From Nothophaeocryptopus gaeumannii (lineage: Eukaryota; Ascomycota; Dothideomycetes; Mycosphaerellales; Mycosphaerellaceae), in NCBI GenBank assembly GCA_031771865.1, contig JASISA010000023.1:744001-808000 (forward strand): DNA of 64,000 nucleotides, given 5' to 3'. The notes beneath the pieces are model-generated. The model saw only the letters and a program-made list of their open reading frames with translations. It had not been told where the DNA came from and made no database searches. The first letter of the stretch is position 1; every line of letters begins with the position of its first letter. The translations under genes were made by a program, and so were the position numbers. Positions 32,445 through 45,352 of the stretch are shown here, piece by piece.

Positions 32445-34048
32445 TCATCCGACTGTCTCCAGCATTTGCCTCTGCTCGAGCAGCTGTTTGGCTCTAGCGA
32501 TGTCTGTATCATGCGCAAGCCGCTTAATATGCTGCAGCATCCATTCATACATTTCCGGCGGGATCCGCTTGGGGTTCGATGCGAAGTAAAGCGGCATGAT
32601 GGTGACGGATGCACCGTAAGTGGTAATGTTGGGGATATCGGGTTGGTGTTGATCCATTCGGCAGGCATCTTTCCCCAGGAGGTAAGGCAGAGTGTATGCA
32701 ATCTCCTCGGACATCTTGGAAATGCATCCGGTCGCAGTTTGTTTCTGCACAACAAGGTCCTCACCAGCAAGAATCAGCTCATCAGGCATGATTTCCGAGA
32801 GCCGTATGACCTCTTCGTTCGCCGCGATGCGAACACACCGGTATCGATTCATGGTCGAGCTTGCAACATGATTCACATATACGTCTTGCTCTTGGAGAAA
32901 GTTGTCCGCGTGTGTTGTCACGGGAACTCGCTGGTGTCGATATCGCCAGGTCAGGCCCTGAACCCACGTCTCCAGGTCTTCTTCAATCTTGAGGATAGCG
33001 TGAAAGTTTTCCACTACTTCGGAGGGCTCCAACACGGTAGTTGAGGCGAGAATGTCGCAGAGCCTCGCCGCTATCTCAAGAAGCTCCGTGGCCATACATT
33101 CCTCAGTATGGAAGAAACGTCGCTGATTTCGAGAGATGTCTAGCAGCAGCTGCGGTAACCGCTTCCTATAATGCAGGCCATACATCTCCACTTGGGAACA
33201 AATTCTGTGGAACATGCGCGTGCCGCAGTGACTCATCATGCCGCCACTGCCTCGCAGGTGGAGAAGTCGAATGGCTCCTTCCAGATGTATCGACAGCCTT
33301 TGCGCGTTGCTCGCAGTCTCTCCAGTCACTATGGTCTCGTACAGGCCAAGAAGCTGCACGGTGGCCAAGGTCTCGTCAGACTTTGCAGTCTCAGGGTCTT
33401 GAAGCGCTTTTTGAGTCTGCCGCAAAGCCATAGAGAATTTCTCAGAGGCCAGTGCCTTTAGCGAGCTACTTTGAACATTCTTCGGAAGAGCATGATAGCC
33501 CAAAGCAGACACCACGTTGGCCAGCATGCCATCAGAAGAAACATCCTTGAACAGTTTAGCCACGAAGTCCAGCTCGGTCTTGGAATACCATGGAGCGAAC
33601 TGGTTCAGGAAGAAGTATCGAGAGTCGTATGTCGCCCAGAATTCGGCGGGCGTAAAGAACTTCACACCAGAAACCATTTCCATCAGCTCCTCGGAACTGG
33701 TTGACACTGCAGATGGCGAGTCGGAGTCGTGGCTTGAGTAGCCGGAATCGTTACCCGCCGCTTCTGGCGAGGTGACATCGGGATCACTGGACTTTCTGGC
33801 TCGTTTGACGGCTCTTGACTGCACATCTGATGTCTGATCGACCATTCGTAGAGCACCGAGGTCCCGATAGCCAGAACATTGTCTGCCGGCCCTTCTACAC
33901 TGGCCGCAATATGGTCGGGCGGCGTCACACTGCACAACATCAGCATCAACAGATTAAGCAACAGGATCTCGGGTGCCACGAAACATACTCGCGTCTTCTT
34001 TGCTCGACATTCCACGCAACCTTTGCCTAACCTTCCTCGGTACACCAT
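32445..34048 (-). CDS. Zn2Cys6 transcription factor, 514 aa
   Basis: Binuclear zinc-cluster regulator of the short fungal_trans_2 type. Exon 1 (34048-33989) encodes 20 residues ending GCVECRAKKTR. A 59 bp intron in phase 0 sits exactly before the third cysteine and continues CDAARPYCGQCRRAGRQCSG. Cysteines are at about 11, 14, 21, 28, 31 and 38 (CX2CX6CX6CX2CX6C). The long helical remainder has FFLNQFAPWYSKTELDF and GAIRLLHLRGSGGMMS, wording common in this regulator class. Nuclear by inference. No obvious target cluster lies beside it. Confidence 0.88.
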
Positions 34049-36116
34049 CTTGCTAGTCGGCGGATCACGATGCTTTCAGCTGTGAGGGCGCTCTGTAACG
34101 GCACACGGATTCGTGCCGCGAGTGTTGATGTGTTGAAGAGAGATTCTCCATGACTTTCAGCGAGTATGAAAGGCGCCTGCTACGCCTCTTGATGCATTGT
34201 GCAGTCAACAGAGGAGGCGCCTCTCAGCTGCGAAGAGCATACCCAAAGAGGCATGGCGTTGTTTTGCCGGCATCGGCGTTTATAAAGCTCAAGTCCGGCA
34301 TGTCTCACGCCGAAAACGCCTTCCTCCAACTTCGTCTTCTTTCACGAACTCCCAAATGCGACTCAAGTTCTTGCCATGGCATTTCCGAAAGGCCTCGCCC
34401 GAAATGCCGATCTCTTCGGATTCATGACCTGAACGCGCCACCTTGGTTCTACCAACGGAGATCTCTTCCACTTCGCTCTGGCGCGATCGGTTTGAACAAG
34501 GAACGATGTAGGGTAGGTGATGTTTCCCGTTCTGTGCCCTCGCGGTGGACTTCACACGGTAGGTATATAAAGGCTTTTGCCTTCGAGATGCATTTCGAGG
34601 GTTCGCTACAGATTACCGCAGAACGTTAATCTTCTGGCGATTTGGAAGGTCACGCCTGACGGGTTTGCAAGTATTCTTGTCCAAGATGAGGCGTTACTTC
34701 GGACGGAGTTGCTGTGGGTGACGAGCGATAAGGAACTATGGCTGCCGGCTAGTCAGATGAGGCCTGGTAGGGAAGCCCATTTCGCCTCTGTGTCCGCAAG
34801 ATTCCCTTACATTCCTCTAATACCGCACCGAATCGAAATACGTAGTCTTACTATGCCGCCCTCCTTTCAGCATCATTCCGCAGCTATTGACCGCTTTTAA
34901 GTTTGAGCTTCAACAGCGCTCGAGACCTTTACTATCCGCGTAGTCTATAGCTGTCTAGTCGGACGCCACTATCTTCATCCTCTCCCTTATCCAACTCATC
35001 CCTGAAAAGCCCTCGCCTAACGCTCCTCAAGAACAGCACGCAGCAAACTATCTCTAATTAAATCGCCTAACCCACCAAATCTCTAACCGTAGACTCGACT
35101 AGCCATCGTTCTCACTAAACAGTACTACAGTTACTATTAGTGCGATCCTTTACGTTACTTCGAAACATGTTAGCTTAGGATCTCTTATGCTGACATAATA
35201 GCTTACGCACAATCATTGCCGGCGAGTTGCAGTAGCAAAGATTTGAGCGTCCCGTATTATTGGTTGTACAGTGACCACCCGTCGATGAGGTGTGCCACTA
35301 GCCACAGAAATTTCCCGACCGCGACTGTTTATAACTACTTGGTTCAAGTCGCTCTAAGATCCTTATTTCACTTACGTGACAACAGTCACAGTCGTATAGC
35401 GTAGCGGCAGATTGGACGGCAAGGTAAAGAAGTCCTAAGGAGAGGAGAGTGCGGCGGAACATGTTGATCGAAGGCCGAGAATTTAGCTGTAGGTGGAAGC
35501 TCGTAGTAAAGGTTGCAGATAGTCTAGACTAAAACAACTATAGCAAATTCTACAAGATAGTACATACATATATACATCGCCGCTTGCAAAAACGTCGACT
35601 GTTAGCGTCAGTCTTCGATGTTAGGGTCCACGGGATCTTTGCTAAGAAAAGGCCTGCTTCTTACATAGGCTTTATTGTCCATTTCGCGGGCCTTGCGAGC
35701 TAAGAGCTTCCCGGACACGCGGGTGAAAGGGAAAGTGTCAAACCTCGAAGCCTGACTTTAGCTTCAAGTACATTGGCAAGGCAGGTCCAAGCTCCTTCAT
35801 TACACCCAATCTCTTTGGCCCGAGACTTCCTCCCACCCCAGTTGGCCGACTCTCACCCCAGGGGTTTGGATAGCACTTTGACCTACACAAACACTACGCT
35901 CTCTCTACTTTGCACCTCGAAAGCCCACGCCTCTATATTATGGGTGAGGAGCGACGTGCGGCCGCAGGTTGATGGCTGAGGGACCGAATAATATATTTAC
36001 GTTTCCGAATACCGCGGGGCCGAGTGCGATTGATCATGCATGCATGGACAAAGGAAACATGAAGCGGAGATAGACAGAGGGGGCTCGTTGAGGACGTTCC
36101 CTTGGTTTCATGGGGT
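34049..36116. other. 2 kb gene-free region with a TpA-rich relic
   Basis: 34049-34890 is promoter-like mixed sequence. About 34900-35650 is rich in CTA/TAG words with stop codons in every frame, as expected of an old mutated repeat. No coding remnant is readable. 35680-36100 returns to normal composition. Confidence 0.45.
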
Positions 36117-36299
36117 TCACATCTGCCGTCTATATCCAAAGAATCTCTTCAAAGGAGCAAACTTCTTCTTAAAATATCCCCACAGATCCTTCTGCCACAG
36201 GTATATCAGTCCGGAAAGCAGGGGCACGAAGAAGATTAGCCAAAGCTGATCGGCCACCTCCAGTGCGCCGACGTTCGTTAATAGCGCGAAGCGGCCCAT
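36117..36299 (-). CDS. possible small single-pass membrane protein, 60 aa
   Basis: ATG-initiated 60-residue frame. A polar start, one hydrophobic helix (DQLWLIFFVPLLSGLIYLW) and a very basic C-terminal segment (YFKKKFAPLKRFFGYRRQM) obey the positive-inside rule. No family is recognised. It could be real or chance; composition is the only evidence. Confidence 0.35.
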   Translation of the reverse strand: MGRFALLTNVGALEVADQLWLIFFVPLLSGLIYLWQKDLWGYFKKKFAPLKRFFGYRRQM

Positions 36300-36373
36300 A
36301 GAAGCGCAGTTAATTCCATTGGGAATGTGGTTGAGTTTTGCTGTCCGGATTCATTTCGCTCTTTAGAGACAGC

Positions 36374-37121
36374 TTAGCTCTCCTCATCAAGCTGCAGACC
36401 GCCCGCTGCGCGTATGTTATCCGGACTGACATATCTCGCGAACGAGCTACTATTGACAAGAACTTCCATCAACCTCCATCTCGCCAGGCCCATGTGCAGC
36501 AGTTTGTACAGCTCCAGTTTGGCAACACCAGGAGCTTGACGTTCATGCATACGATACAGCCTTGCGTTGATCTGCCGAATGGGGTTGTCTATGTAACGCT
36601 CGGAGAAGGGTGTCGTGAAAGGACGCAGCTGGGTCGCTAATTCTTGTGTACCCGTAGATTTGATAAATTGCAGCCAGTCTTCTAGGTTGCTGTAGGCTTT
36701 CGAATCTGCGGGTCGGGAAATGTGGATTATGAGCTTGGAGGCCGATGCGCCGTTGTCCTGGACGAAGAAGTTTTGCCGTCGGGTGGGAGGTACAGATGAC
36801 AGGAATGCTGCGACGTGAGAGAAGTCATAGTTCTCGACCTCCGCGAGGACATCGATGCTTGCGAGGCGAAGGGAGTCGGATAGCGTCTGGGATGTTTGGC
36901 ACGCTTCCAAGAATAGCTGGGATCTTCAGTGCATTTAGACTTTGCAAGGGTAATGAATGGCAGCTTCCAGTCGACTGGGGCACCTTGTCATGTCCACCAC
37001 AAACCACGCGCCTGAAACCTGATATAGGGAGCAGCAGTTGGATATTGGCAGCTTGGAGCAGTGTGCCGGCCGCACTCAGAACCACACGCGAGTGAGAGGG
37101 AAGGTGCGAGTTGAGCTGCAT
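36374..37121 (-). CDS. unknown protein, about 225 aa, probably two exons
   Basis: The downstream frame (36916-36374) is open for over 170 codons with protein-like composition, including AEVENYDFSHVAAFLSSVPP and LELYKLLHMGLARWRLMEVL. It lacks an ATG near its start. Upstream, an ATG at 37121 opens MQLNSHLPSHSRVVLSAAG in another frame. A tentative 67 bp intron (36917-36983, GTGCCC...CCCAG) joins them in phase 0, but the donor is weak. I recognise no domain. Divergent from the SepH kinase gene across about 270 bp. Confidence 0.45.
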
Positions 37122-37393
37122 CACTTCTCCCCCCTCACATCAACACTCAACAATTCTTGCGAGTTGTCGCGTGCTTCGCGGAGTCGACGCCGAACTGGAG
37201 ACCAGCACAGTGATTACGAGTTGAGACTGGCCGGAAAACATTGGACAGCGGCAGCAGAGAAATGACCGTCGCCGACGCCATCGACAAACCCACCACCCAT
37301 CAACCGGCATAGCCCTCATGTTCCCACCGAGTCCGCCCAGATCTCCACCTCTCCCGTTAGCAGCGCCAGCCGCAACCGCAGCTGGACCTGATC

Positions 37394-40300
37394 ATGCCGC
37401 CTCCGCTCCCCTCTCCCACCACCACCGCCAACACTCCTTCACAAGCCCGACCGACGACATCACACCGATCCGGCGGAACCAGCCTCCAGTCGCGACATGC
37501 CACACCCAAACAAAGTAGCGGCAATGCAAACGGCGCATTGAGGAGCGCCAAGGTTCGGGGCAGTTCCGGGAAAGAGAACGATGGGAGTGAGGTTGCTGTG
37601 GTCCGAGCAGCGAGAAGAGGATCCAGCGCGAACGTGTTGCCGATGCGGGAGAAGATTCCGAGCAAAGATGGGACGGTGCAGCGGACGGCGAAAGAGGTCG
37701 AAGGCCTAAAAGACTACGTACGTGCCATTGAAACATCGCCGCCAGACATGAGGCAGAAGACGTGGAGTGCGATATCAGACACTGTCTCAGCCACCACTAT
37801 CACATACAACAAACACAAGAGCCATTGAGATGGTATCGCAGTGTGAGGAACAAGTCATGCTAACGTGTTGTAGCAACTAGGACAATGTCTAGGCCGAGGC
37901 GCCTTTGGCAGCGTCTATGCCGCTCTCAACTGGTCCACCGGAGAGACGGTCGCCATAAAACAAGTGCGCCTCTCTGATATGCCCAAGACCGAACTCAATG
38001 TCATCATGCAAGAAATCGATCTGTTGAAGAACCTCAACCATCCAAACATCGTCAAATACCATGGCTTCGTCAAATCCACCGACTCACTGTACATCATTCT
38101 GGAGTTTTGCGAGCAAGGCAGCCTGCACAGCATCTGCAAGAATTTTGGCAAGTTTCCAGAAAACCTCGTTGCGCTGTACATCGCCCAGGTGCTTCAAGGC
38201 CTACTGTTCTTGCACGAGCAGGGTGTCATCCACCGAGATATCAAAGGTGCCAACATCCTCACCACCAAGGAGGGACTGGTCAAACTTGCCGACTTTGGTG
38301 TCGCTACTAAACAACAAGGGTTGGCAGAAGGCAGTGTCGTTGGAACACCCTACTGGATGGCGCCCGAAGTCATCGAATTGTCTGGAGCCACCACCGCTAG
38401 CGATATCTGGAGTCTGGGATGCACGGTTATCGAGCTGCTGGACGGTCGCCCTCCATATCATAAATTTGCTCCAATGCCTGCGCTATTCCGAATCGTCAAT
38501 GATGATCACCCACCTTTGCCCGAGGGCGCGAGTCCGTTAGTACGCGACTTCCTCATGCAATGCTTTCAAAAGGATCCCAACCTCCGTGTCTCCGCTAAGA
38601 AGCTTCTGAAACATCCATGGATCGTTTCAGCCAGGAAGGGTGAAAAGGCAAAGCCCACCGAATATGACGAAGCAGTAAAGAGCGTTCAGGAGTGGAACGA
38701 AGCGCTGAAGGCGAGTCCTCCGCCCGCGCAAGCCGCCAATGGAAGCCGACGGCCATCAAAGCAAGCCAACTCCAGACCAGGGTCTCGAAGCTCAGCAAAG
38801 CCCGGAATTGCTGGGACAAAAGTGAGACCTGATCAAGCTGCGAAACCTGCTTTTCGACTTGGGCAGAGAAAACCGCAAACCACGGAGAACTTCCAATCAC
38901 CGCAAGATGATGTGCGCCGAGACAACTGGGACGATGACTTCGTGTCGCTCAACGCTGGCATGGCAGGACTTAAACTGCCGGATCGTTTGAAGCCACAAGA
39001 CAATTTTGGACTATTCAGCGCTGAAAAGCTGAAGCAGTATGCAAGCTTTGACACCATCCCGGAAGACGACGGAAGGGTAGAGCAATGGGATCAGGAGTTC
39101 GACGGCGACTTAACAGTGAGGTCGCCACTCCAGCTCGCCGACGGCAATGCTGTAGAAACAGTCAGGCCCTTCTATCCAGCGCATACCACTTCGGAAGAGA
39201 TCAAGCATCAGCCACCGAAGAGTGCGAGTGGTCAGAGGAAAGTTTCGGGCGACAAGCACGAGCGAAAAACAAGCAAAGACTCGCAGCCGCGCACTCAGAT
39301 ACTCAAGCCCGCTACCAAGCAAAGCGCGATACCCAAGCTGCGAACGACACCACCGCAGCAGTCGAAGCGGCTGTCTCAGGCAGTAGCACCGACCAAGGAC
39401 CGCTTCCGCGAAGAAGACGAAGAAGACTACTCCGATCTCGTCCCAAATGACGAGGACGCGTTCATGAAGAAGCTTGCAGGCTTCTCTCCCAGTCGACCTT
39501 TAAACCCAAATGACTTGCGCAGTATGCAAACAAAGCTTGGCGGCAGTATGCGACGGCGTAGAACACACACGCCTACTCAGCTCGTCCATGACGCAGCCGC
39601 CATGAAACGTACCAGGTCTAGTCTCGAGATTCAGAAGTACGCCGAAGATGCGGAGGACGAAGATTTTGGGACGGATCTCGTGTTCAATGATGCACAGATC
39701 AACCTCCATTCAGCTAAGGAGCAAGCGCAGATGCGTCGCGGAAGCCCGAGGTCTGCCGGTAGCGAGTCCAGTGGGACGATACGGCTTGTCAGCTCCGTCA
39801 CATGGGGCGACGACGATGATGAAGAAGAAGACGACGACCCATTCCAAGCTCTGGAAGAGGAACTCGACGAGGTTGACCTGGTATCAAATGCGGCAAGAGA
39901 CAAGTATGCTCGCCTGTGTGGAGTAGTCGAAGGCCTGGTCTCCGAGCTCAAAGCAGCTCAACCTGAGGACGTCCTGGTCGAGATCGTCGACGAGCTTCTG
40001 CAGATTCTGTCTGAAAGTCCTGATGTGAAGAACGTGATCGTCAGCAGTCATGGCATGCTACCCATCCTGGAAATACTGGACACCGCCACAAGATCGCACA
40101 TGATAGTGCGCTTGCTCAGGATCGTCAATGCGATCTTGTCCGATAGTATCGAGGTGCAAGAGACCCTCTGCTTCGTCGGCGGCATACCGATCATCTCACG
40201 TTTTGCTCAGAAGAAGTTCTCGTCAGAGATTCGGCTCGAAGCCGCGAACTTTGTCCGCATGATGTACCAGAACCCTGGACTGACACTGCAGATGTTCATC

Positions 40301-42112
40301 TCTTGTGGTGGACTGAACGTGTTGGTGGAGTTTCTCGAAGAAGACTACGACAGCGACGCTGGCCGCGAGCTGGTACTCGTTGGTGTCAATGGCATCTGGT
40401 CGGTCTTCGAGTTGCAAGGTCCGACACCCAAGAATGACTTCTGTCGTATTTTCTCTCGCAGTGCTGTCTTGTATCCGCTCTCTTTGGTCCTCAACAGAGT
40501 CCTGGACGAAGATGATCGGGAGCTGGCGGAGATCATCGAAGGCCGCATCGTCAATATCTTCCTGCTTTTCAGCCAAGCAGAGAATCATGTCAAAGAGTTG
40601 ATTGCAGATCGCATGGTGCTCAAGCGTGTGCTGAAGGATCTGCGAAGGCTAAGACCTGCGAATCAAATCGTCATGCTAAAGTTCATTAAGAACTTGAGTA
40701 TGCTCAGCAGCACACTGGACGGGCTGCAGAACAGCAATGCCATTGAGGTTCTCACTGACCTGCTCGGCTCCAGTATGCAAGGGCACCAGAAGTCGGCTTC
40801 AGCATCGCAACATTTCCGCGACATCTCGAATCAGATCCTAGCAACAATGTACAACCTATGTCGCCTGTCGACTGCGAGACAGGAAGATGCCGCTCTCTCT
40901 GGCATCATCCCTCTTCTTCAAAAGATTGTCAAGACTGAGCGACCGCTCAAGGAATTCGCCTTGCCCATACTGTGTGACATGGCCCATTCTGGAAAAGTTG
41001 GTCGGAAGATCCTCTGGCAGAACAAAGGTCTGCAATTCTACGTTTCTCTTTTGGCAGACCAATACTGGGCTGTCACCGCACTGGATGCGGTCTTCATTTG
41101 GCTGCAAGAGGAGACCGCGAAGGTCGAAGAACACCTCCTGGACCCCTCATACAAGTTCGACAATGATGTCGTGCAATGTTTCAACGAAAGCAAGGCCGAT
41201 GCGTTTGAGAACTTGCTTGAGCCACTGCAGAAGCTGCTTCGCCTGAGCCCACCTATAGCAGCGAGCTTGGCAAATCGTATCTTGTTTGAGAGAGCGGCAG
41301 TCAAGCTTCACTCCAAGAAGGCTCTTGTGCGTCTCAACTTGCTCCGCATAATACGCAGCATCTGCGACGCTTGCGAAAGCCAGAGTATGCTTGAGCATGG
41401 CACTGCCGAGGCTGGATCGCTGCTTCGCCGATATGGCTTGCTGGATGCAGTCAAGGAACTTGCACAACATGACTCTGCGATTTTGGTGCGTGAAATGGCA
41501 AACGAGCTCGTGAAGAGCAGCGAGCTGGCCGATGCGAGAACGATGCCGACACCCTCCAGAGGCCCGGGTTCCTATGGCATTAGTCGAAGGTCTTCCAGTG
41601 GAATGATCATGATGACACCACCCACTCCTCTCGCCCACCAATCCAGCGCCAGCACCACCCCGAACCTCTTATCAGCAGGAGCCATCAGTCGCCGCGAATC
41701 CTACTTTGACCTCATCTCCACCTCCGCCCTCGACCGACGCCAATCCGCCGTCGGACTCGCCAATTCCTCTCGGCCCATGAGCCGCGACGGAAGTGGCAGC
41801 TCCACAACTTCTCTCGCAGCCCTCAACACCGCTGTGGCTTCTCACTCACGATCCTCTAGCAGAGTCGGACTGGGAAGGGATCGTTCTTCCATGCGCCCTC
41901 CTAGTAGGATGTCCCTGGCGCATGTGAGGGACGACTCGGCGGGTGATGAGAGTGGATTGCTCAGCCCTGGAAAAAGTGGGAACGAGCAGCAGATAACACC
42001 TACGCATGTTCCGTCTACCTCTGCTGGATCGAGGAGTGCATTGGCGGCGCAGCAGAGAGGTGCACGCAGGCGAGGGAGCGGGAGTGTGGACCTTGGCAGA
42101 CCGGGACGATGA
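37394..42112 (+). CDS. sepH: SepH/Cdc7-type septation protein kinase, 1520 aa
   Basis: Serine/threonine kinase of the septation initiation network (A. nidulans SepH, S. pombe Cdc7), which triggers septum formation after mitosis at spindle pole bodies and septation sites. Exon 1 (37394-37717) gives a basic 108-residue leader. A 156 bp intron (branch GCTAAC) leads to exon 2, beginning QLGQCLGRGAFGSVY. The kinase domain spans about 109-365: Lys near 137 (VAIKQ), HRDIKGANIL at 228, DFG at 248, GTPYWMAPE. The middle is disordered and acidic (DDDDEEEDDDP). An armadillo-like helical repeat region covers about 640-1170, then a Ser-rich tail. Slightly longer than the Aspergillus protein. Confidence 0.92.
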
Positions 42113-42617
42113 CCTGGAAGACCACCGAGCAGCCCTTTTCGTATGTTTTTGTCTTCGGCGGGCGTTGTCGGCGGCTTGGTGCTTCGAGCAGTATACCATA
42201 TTGTGCTTTTTGGCGAGTTTTGTTCGGATGCCAGCGTACAGGATGGTGGACCTATACAGAATTGGCGTGCAACAAGCAAAGGATATCTTTATGATGGGCA
42301 TAGCGGTGGCGTTTTGAGCGAGCTGATTGAGATTCGAGCCTTGCTGGACGAGAGCGACAGTGTTTTGCAAAGAGAGTCAATATATGTATTTCGCAACGCA
42401 ACGGCTGAAATAGCTGAGAACGGAGATGGAGAATAGTAATGTTCAGTCTGAATTATCTCACAAACTTCCAAGATCCGTACCCACTTGTTTTCCTCCACCC
42501 CAGCTCACGGCATTAGCCACGGTAAGGGTCTTTGGGCAATCCGCGTTATATGCAACGCCTGCGTTCGACTCTCCTCTCTCTCTCTTTCTCCCTCTCTACA
42601 CGACCGCTCCTCCCCAC
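42113..42617. other. convergent 3' region, nothing recognised
   Basis: 505 bp between the SepH stop and the 3' end of the small secreted-protein gene. Contains a CT-rich run (42570-42600). Confidence 0.4.
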
Positions 42618-43233
42618 TCAGCACTTGCAGATCCACGTACTAGGACATTTCGTCATCGTCGCAGTCCCAGTCAGCGGCGTATACGTAGTCATCGGGTACG
42701 GTAGCAACGCATTACACTGCCCTCCCCAACTCTCATCTATCTGTCCCTCATCCAATGGCTGCAGTCTTGTATGGAACCACCCGTCTGTGGCGGCCCAGTC
42801 GTTGAGTGCTGAAGGGCTGAGCGAGGGGATTTCCGAGGAGGCTGAGAGGAGATGGAGGCAGGTTGTTCCGGGACCGGCGAAGTCGGAGCTGTGGAGGCTT
42901 AGGGAGGCGAGCTAAGAGGAAGGGATGGGGGTTAGTAGGGGTGGGGGAGAGGAGGGTGGGAGGGAGGGGGTTGAAGGGCTCGACTTACGTTGTAAGGAAA
43001 ACCTCCATCGAAGCCGATGGCGATCTCGGCGGCGATGTTGATGTTGTCAGAAACGTATGTGCCTGTGATTACGACGATTTGCATTAGCAGGTTATGCAGC
43101 TACTTGGAAAGGAAATTGGTTCTATCGACGTACCGTAGACCTAAATGTTCTCCTCCCCGTTCATGAAGCGTTTCGAACCGGATACAGCAGTAACACCAAG
43201 GCCGAGCGTAGCGGCTTGCTTCAATACCCTCAT
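42618..43233 (-). CDS. small secreted protein with an in-frame TAG in exon 1
   Basis: Three exons on the minus strand: 43233-43134, 43062-42989 and 42911-42618. The introns (71 and 77 bp) have clear signals; the second has a TACTAAC branch point. Exon 1 encodes a signal peptide, MRVLKQAATLGLGVTAVSG. Exon 2 encodes GTYVSDNINIAAEIAIGF. Exon 3 holds five cysteines and ends WICKC. A TAG at 43141-43143 interrupts exon 1. It disappears if a 45 nt segment starting GTATCC and ending TTTAG is also spliced out, which keeps frame and gives 140 aa. So this is either an intact effector-like gene with a fourth intron or a fresh nonsense allele. No family recognised. Confidence 0.55.
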
Positions 43234-43733
43234 TGTTGTATTCGAAGCACTGTGGGGGGTTGTATGCTACTTCTACGGTGGCGAATTTGTTGTTGATGTG
43301 GTGTGTTGTGCTAAGCTGCTTTGCATGTACGCGAGACAGGGGAGTATTATCATGCAACATCAAGCAAAGTGAGCTTTTGAAGCTATCACATGAAATTCGC
43401 CAAGCCGTTGTCGCGCATATGAGCGCAAATGTAACTCCTAAGCCGTGCGAACTTAATGAGGGGGAGTGACAGTCACATGCCTACAATGTTCACATGTATG
43501 GTTTGCAACTCTTATTCGGCCTTTTTAGTTGCCATTTGCCGAGTCTCTCGGCTGGACTCGATGTCAGGGAGTACGTAGATTTGGACAGCAGGAGGCGGAT
43601 TGAGTAATATGAGTGGAGTTGAGTACAATGAGCGGAGTCTTCACAAGGTAAAATGCCGTACAGTCAGCACATCGTACCTGCAAAGTTCGTGTTAGCCGGT
43701 GGACTAGAGAGATGTTATGAAACATACCTTTGG
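43234..43733. other. intergenic, with a likely 3' UTR intron of the FAD oxidoreductase gene
   Basis: 43678-43727 on the minus strand reads GTATGT...GGCTAAC...TTTGCAG, a complete intron signature six bases after the oxidoreductase stop codon. It is probably spliced from the 3' UTR. Nothing else is recognised. Confidence 0.5.
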
Positions 43734-45352
43734 TCATCCAAAAAGTGCCCGCCACACTAAGCGCACAGCATGTTGCGCCGCCATCCTAGCTGTGTTAATC
43801 ATACCTGGCTCCTGACCAAGTATCGCCAATATAGCAGCTTCGGTTGTCATACACGGGCTGTTCAACCTCTTGTCAGACATAAGGAAGCTCTCAGGAAGCC
43901 ACTCCATGACTTCGTCTTCTTTGCCGAGTATCATCTTCGCCACTGCTTCTCCACATCCCCAGCAAAAAGGCATGCCGTATCCGTTGAAACCAGCTGCGAT
44001 GTATTCGCCATCCACGTTCCGTCCACTGATGCTGTTTGGTACTTTGCCGACCCACGGCAGATGATCTGGCGTGAAGCCCATGATGCCAGACCACACTTTG
44101 CGAACGTTCGGCTTTTGTGCATTTGGCCAGCCTTTATCGAAGATCTCCGGAAGTATGCCGACCAGCTTGTCTTTTGCAACTGCACTGATCGCGGTATCGT
44201 CGCTAGTCAGCAGCTCATTTACCTTCGGCTTCTCGCCGCCGATGAAGATGTCTCCCGTATGAGCATTTTGGGTGATATAATAGAGGCCACACAAGAACGT
44301 CTCGTCTGTCGGATCATATGTTGGTCGACCGACAGTGGACCAAGACTTCTTATTGCCCTCGTTTGGGAAATCTGGACCCGCTTCCTGGGTTGACATTGTC
44401 CCTCGAAGTGGGAAAATCTGGCCTCGAAGGTTTGAAAGGAGATGTCCGGTCCAGCCGTTCGTGCAATGTATGACCTTGGATGCTCGTATGCTTCCTCGTG
44501 GAGTCGTGACGACGTAAGGATACTCTGTGTCTGTTTTCGAATCGTGCTCTATCTGTGTGACAGGCGTTTCAGTCTCGATGAAGAAGCGGCCGGCATAGTC
44601 TTCCAGCGTCCGAGAGAAAACGCCCGTTACAAGGCGATATGGCCAGAAAGCACCTGCGCTGTTCGTGATTACGCCGACCGTGTCCTTCATGTTGTATTGC
44701 TGCGTAGTTCGTCAGCGGATTTCCTCATTGAGACAAATAAACCTACCTTCAGCCCATCTTCAGGACTGAGAATCTCATGATCCCCTTCGAACTGTGGCAA
44801 AAGCTCTTCATACCTCTGATGTGATTTCTTCGTCTCTTCGAATACTTCCCTGTCATAGTAAGCGCACACAGATTTGACCCTCCTCGCTTCGGCAGCTTCG
44901 CTCAGTTCCTTGTCCTCGCCAGCTAGCCGATGCATTGATTCTAGTGTCCTGATGGCGAACTTGCCAATTTTGACAGCCTCATCTGTACCAAACGACCTCT
45001 CCATGAGACAGAACTCTTCTGGGACGGGAGAGAGCAAATGACCGCCATTTCGGCCAGTAGCTCCACTCGTCAATACTCTGGCTTCTAGGATTGTGACTGT
45101 AGCTTTGGATTCTGGAGGTAGATTCTCGAGGATATTCTTGGCAACACTACATCCTGTCACGCCGGAGCCGATGATGGCATACGTCGTCTTCGCTGGCAGC
45201 TCGCTGGATTGGATTTTGGATATAGGTGCGGGAGGTAACTGCCAGAATGCTTCAGTGGGGCCATCTCGAGGAAGAAGTGGATCTCGTTTAGCATCTTCGA
45301 CTAAACTCGAGATGACAGATGATGGGATCTTGTTTGCTCTGATGGGAGTCAT
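43734..45352 (-). CDS. DAO-type FAD-dependent oxidoreductase, 523 aa
   Basis: Flavoprotein oxidase/dehydrogenase of the D-amino-acid oxidase-like (DAO) family, resembling PuuB-type amine oxidoreductases. Exon 1 (45352-44747) and exon 2 (44699-43734) flank a 47 bp phase-0 intron with a GCTGAC branch point. The dinucleotide motif TTYAIIGSGVTGCSVA is at about 60-75, followed by LEARVLTSGATGRNGGH, the family's substrate-loop signature. The C-terminal part has GIMGFTPDHLPWVGKVP and GFNGYGMPFCWGCGEAVA, the closing FAD-binding motif. The first in-frame ATG is at 45352. No membrane segment or signal peptide. Substrate unknown. Confidence 0.87.
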
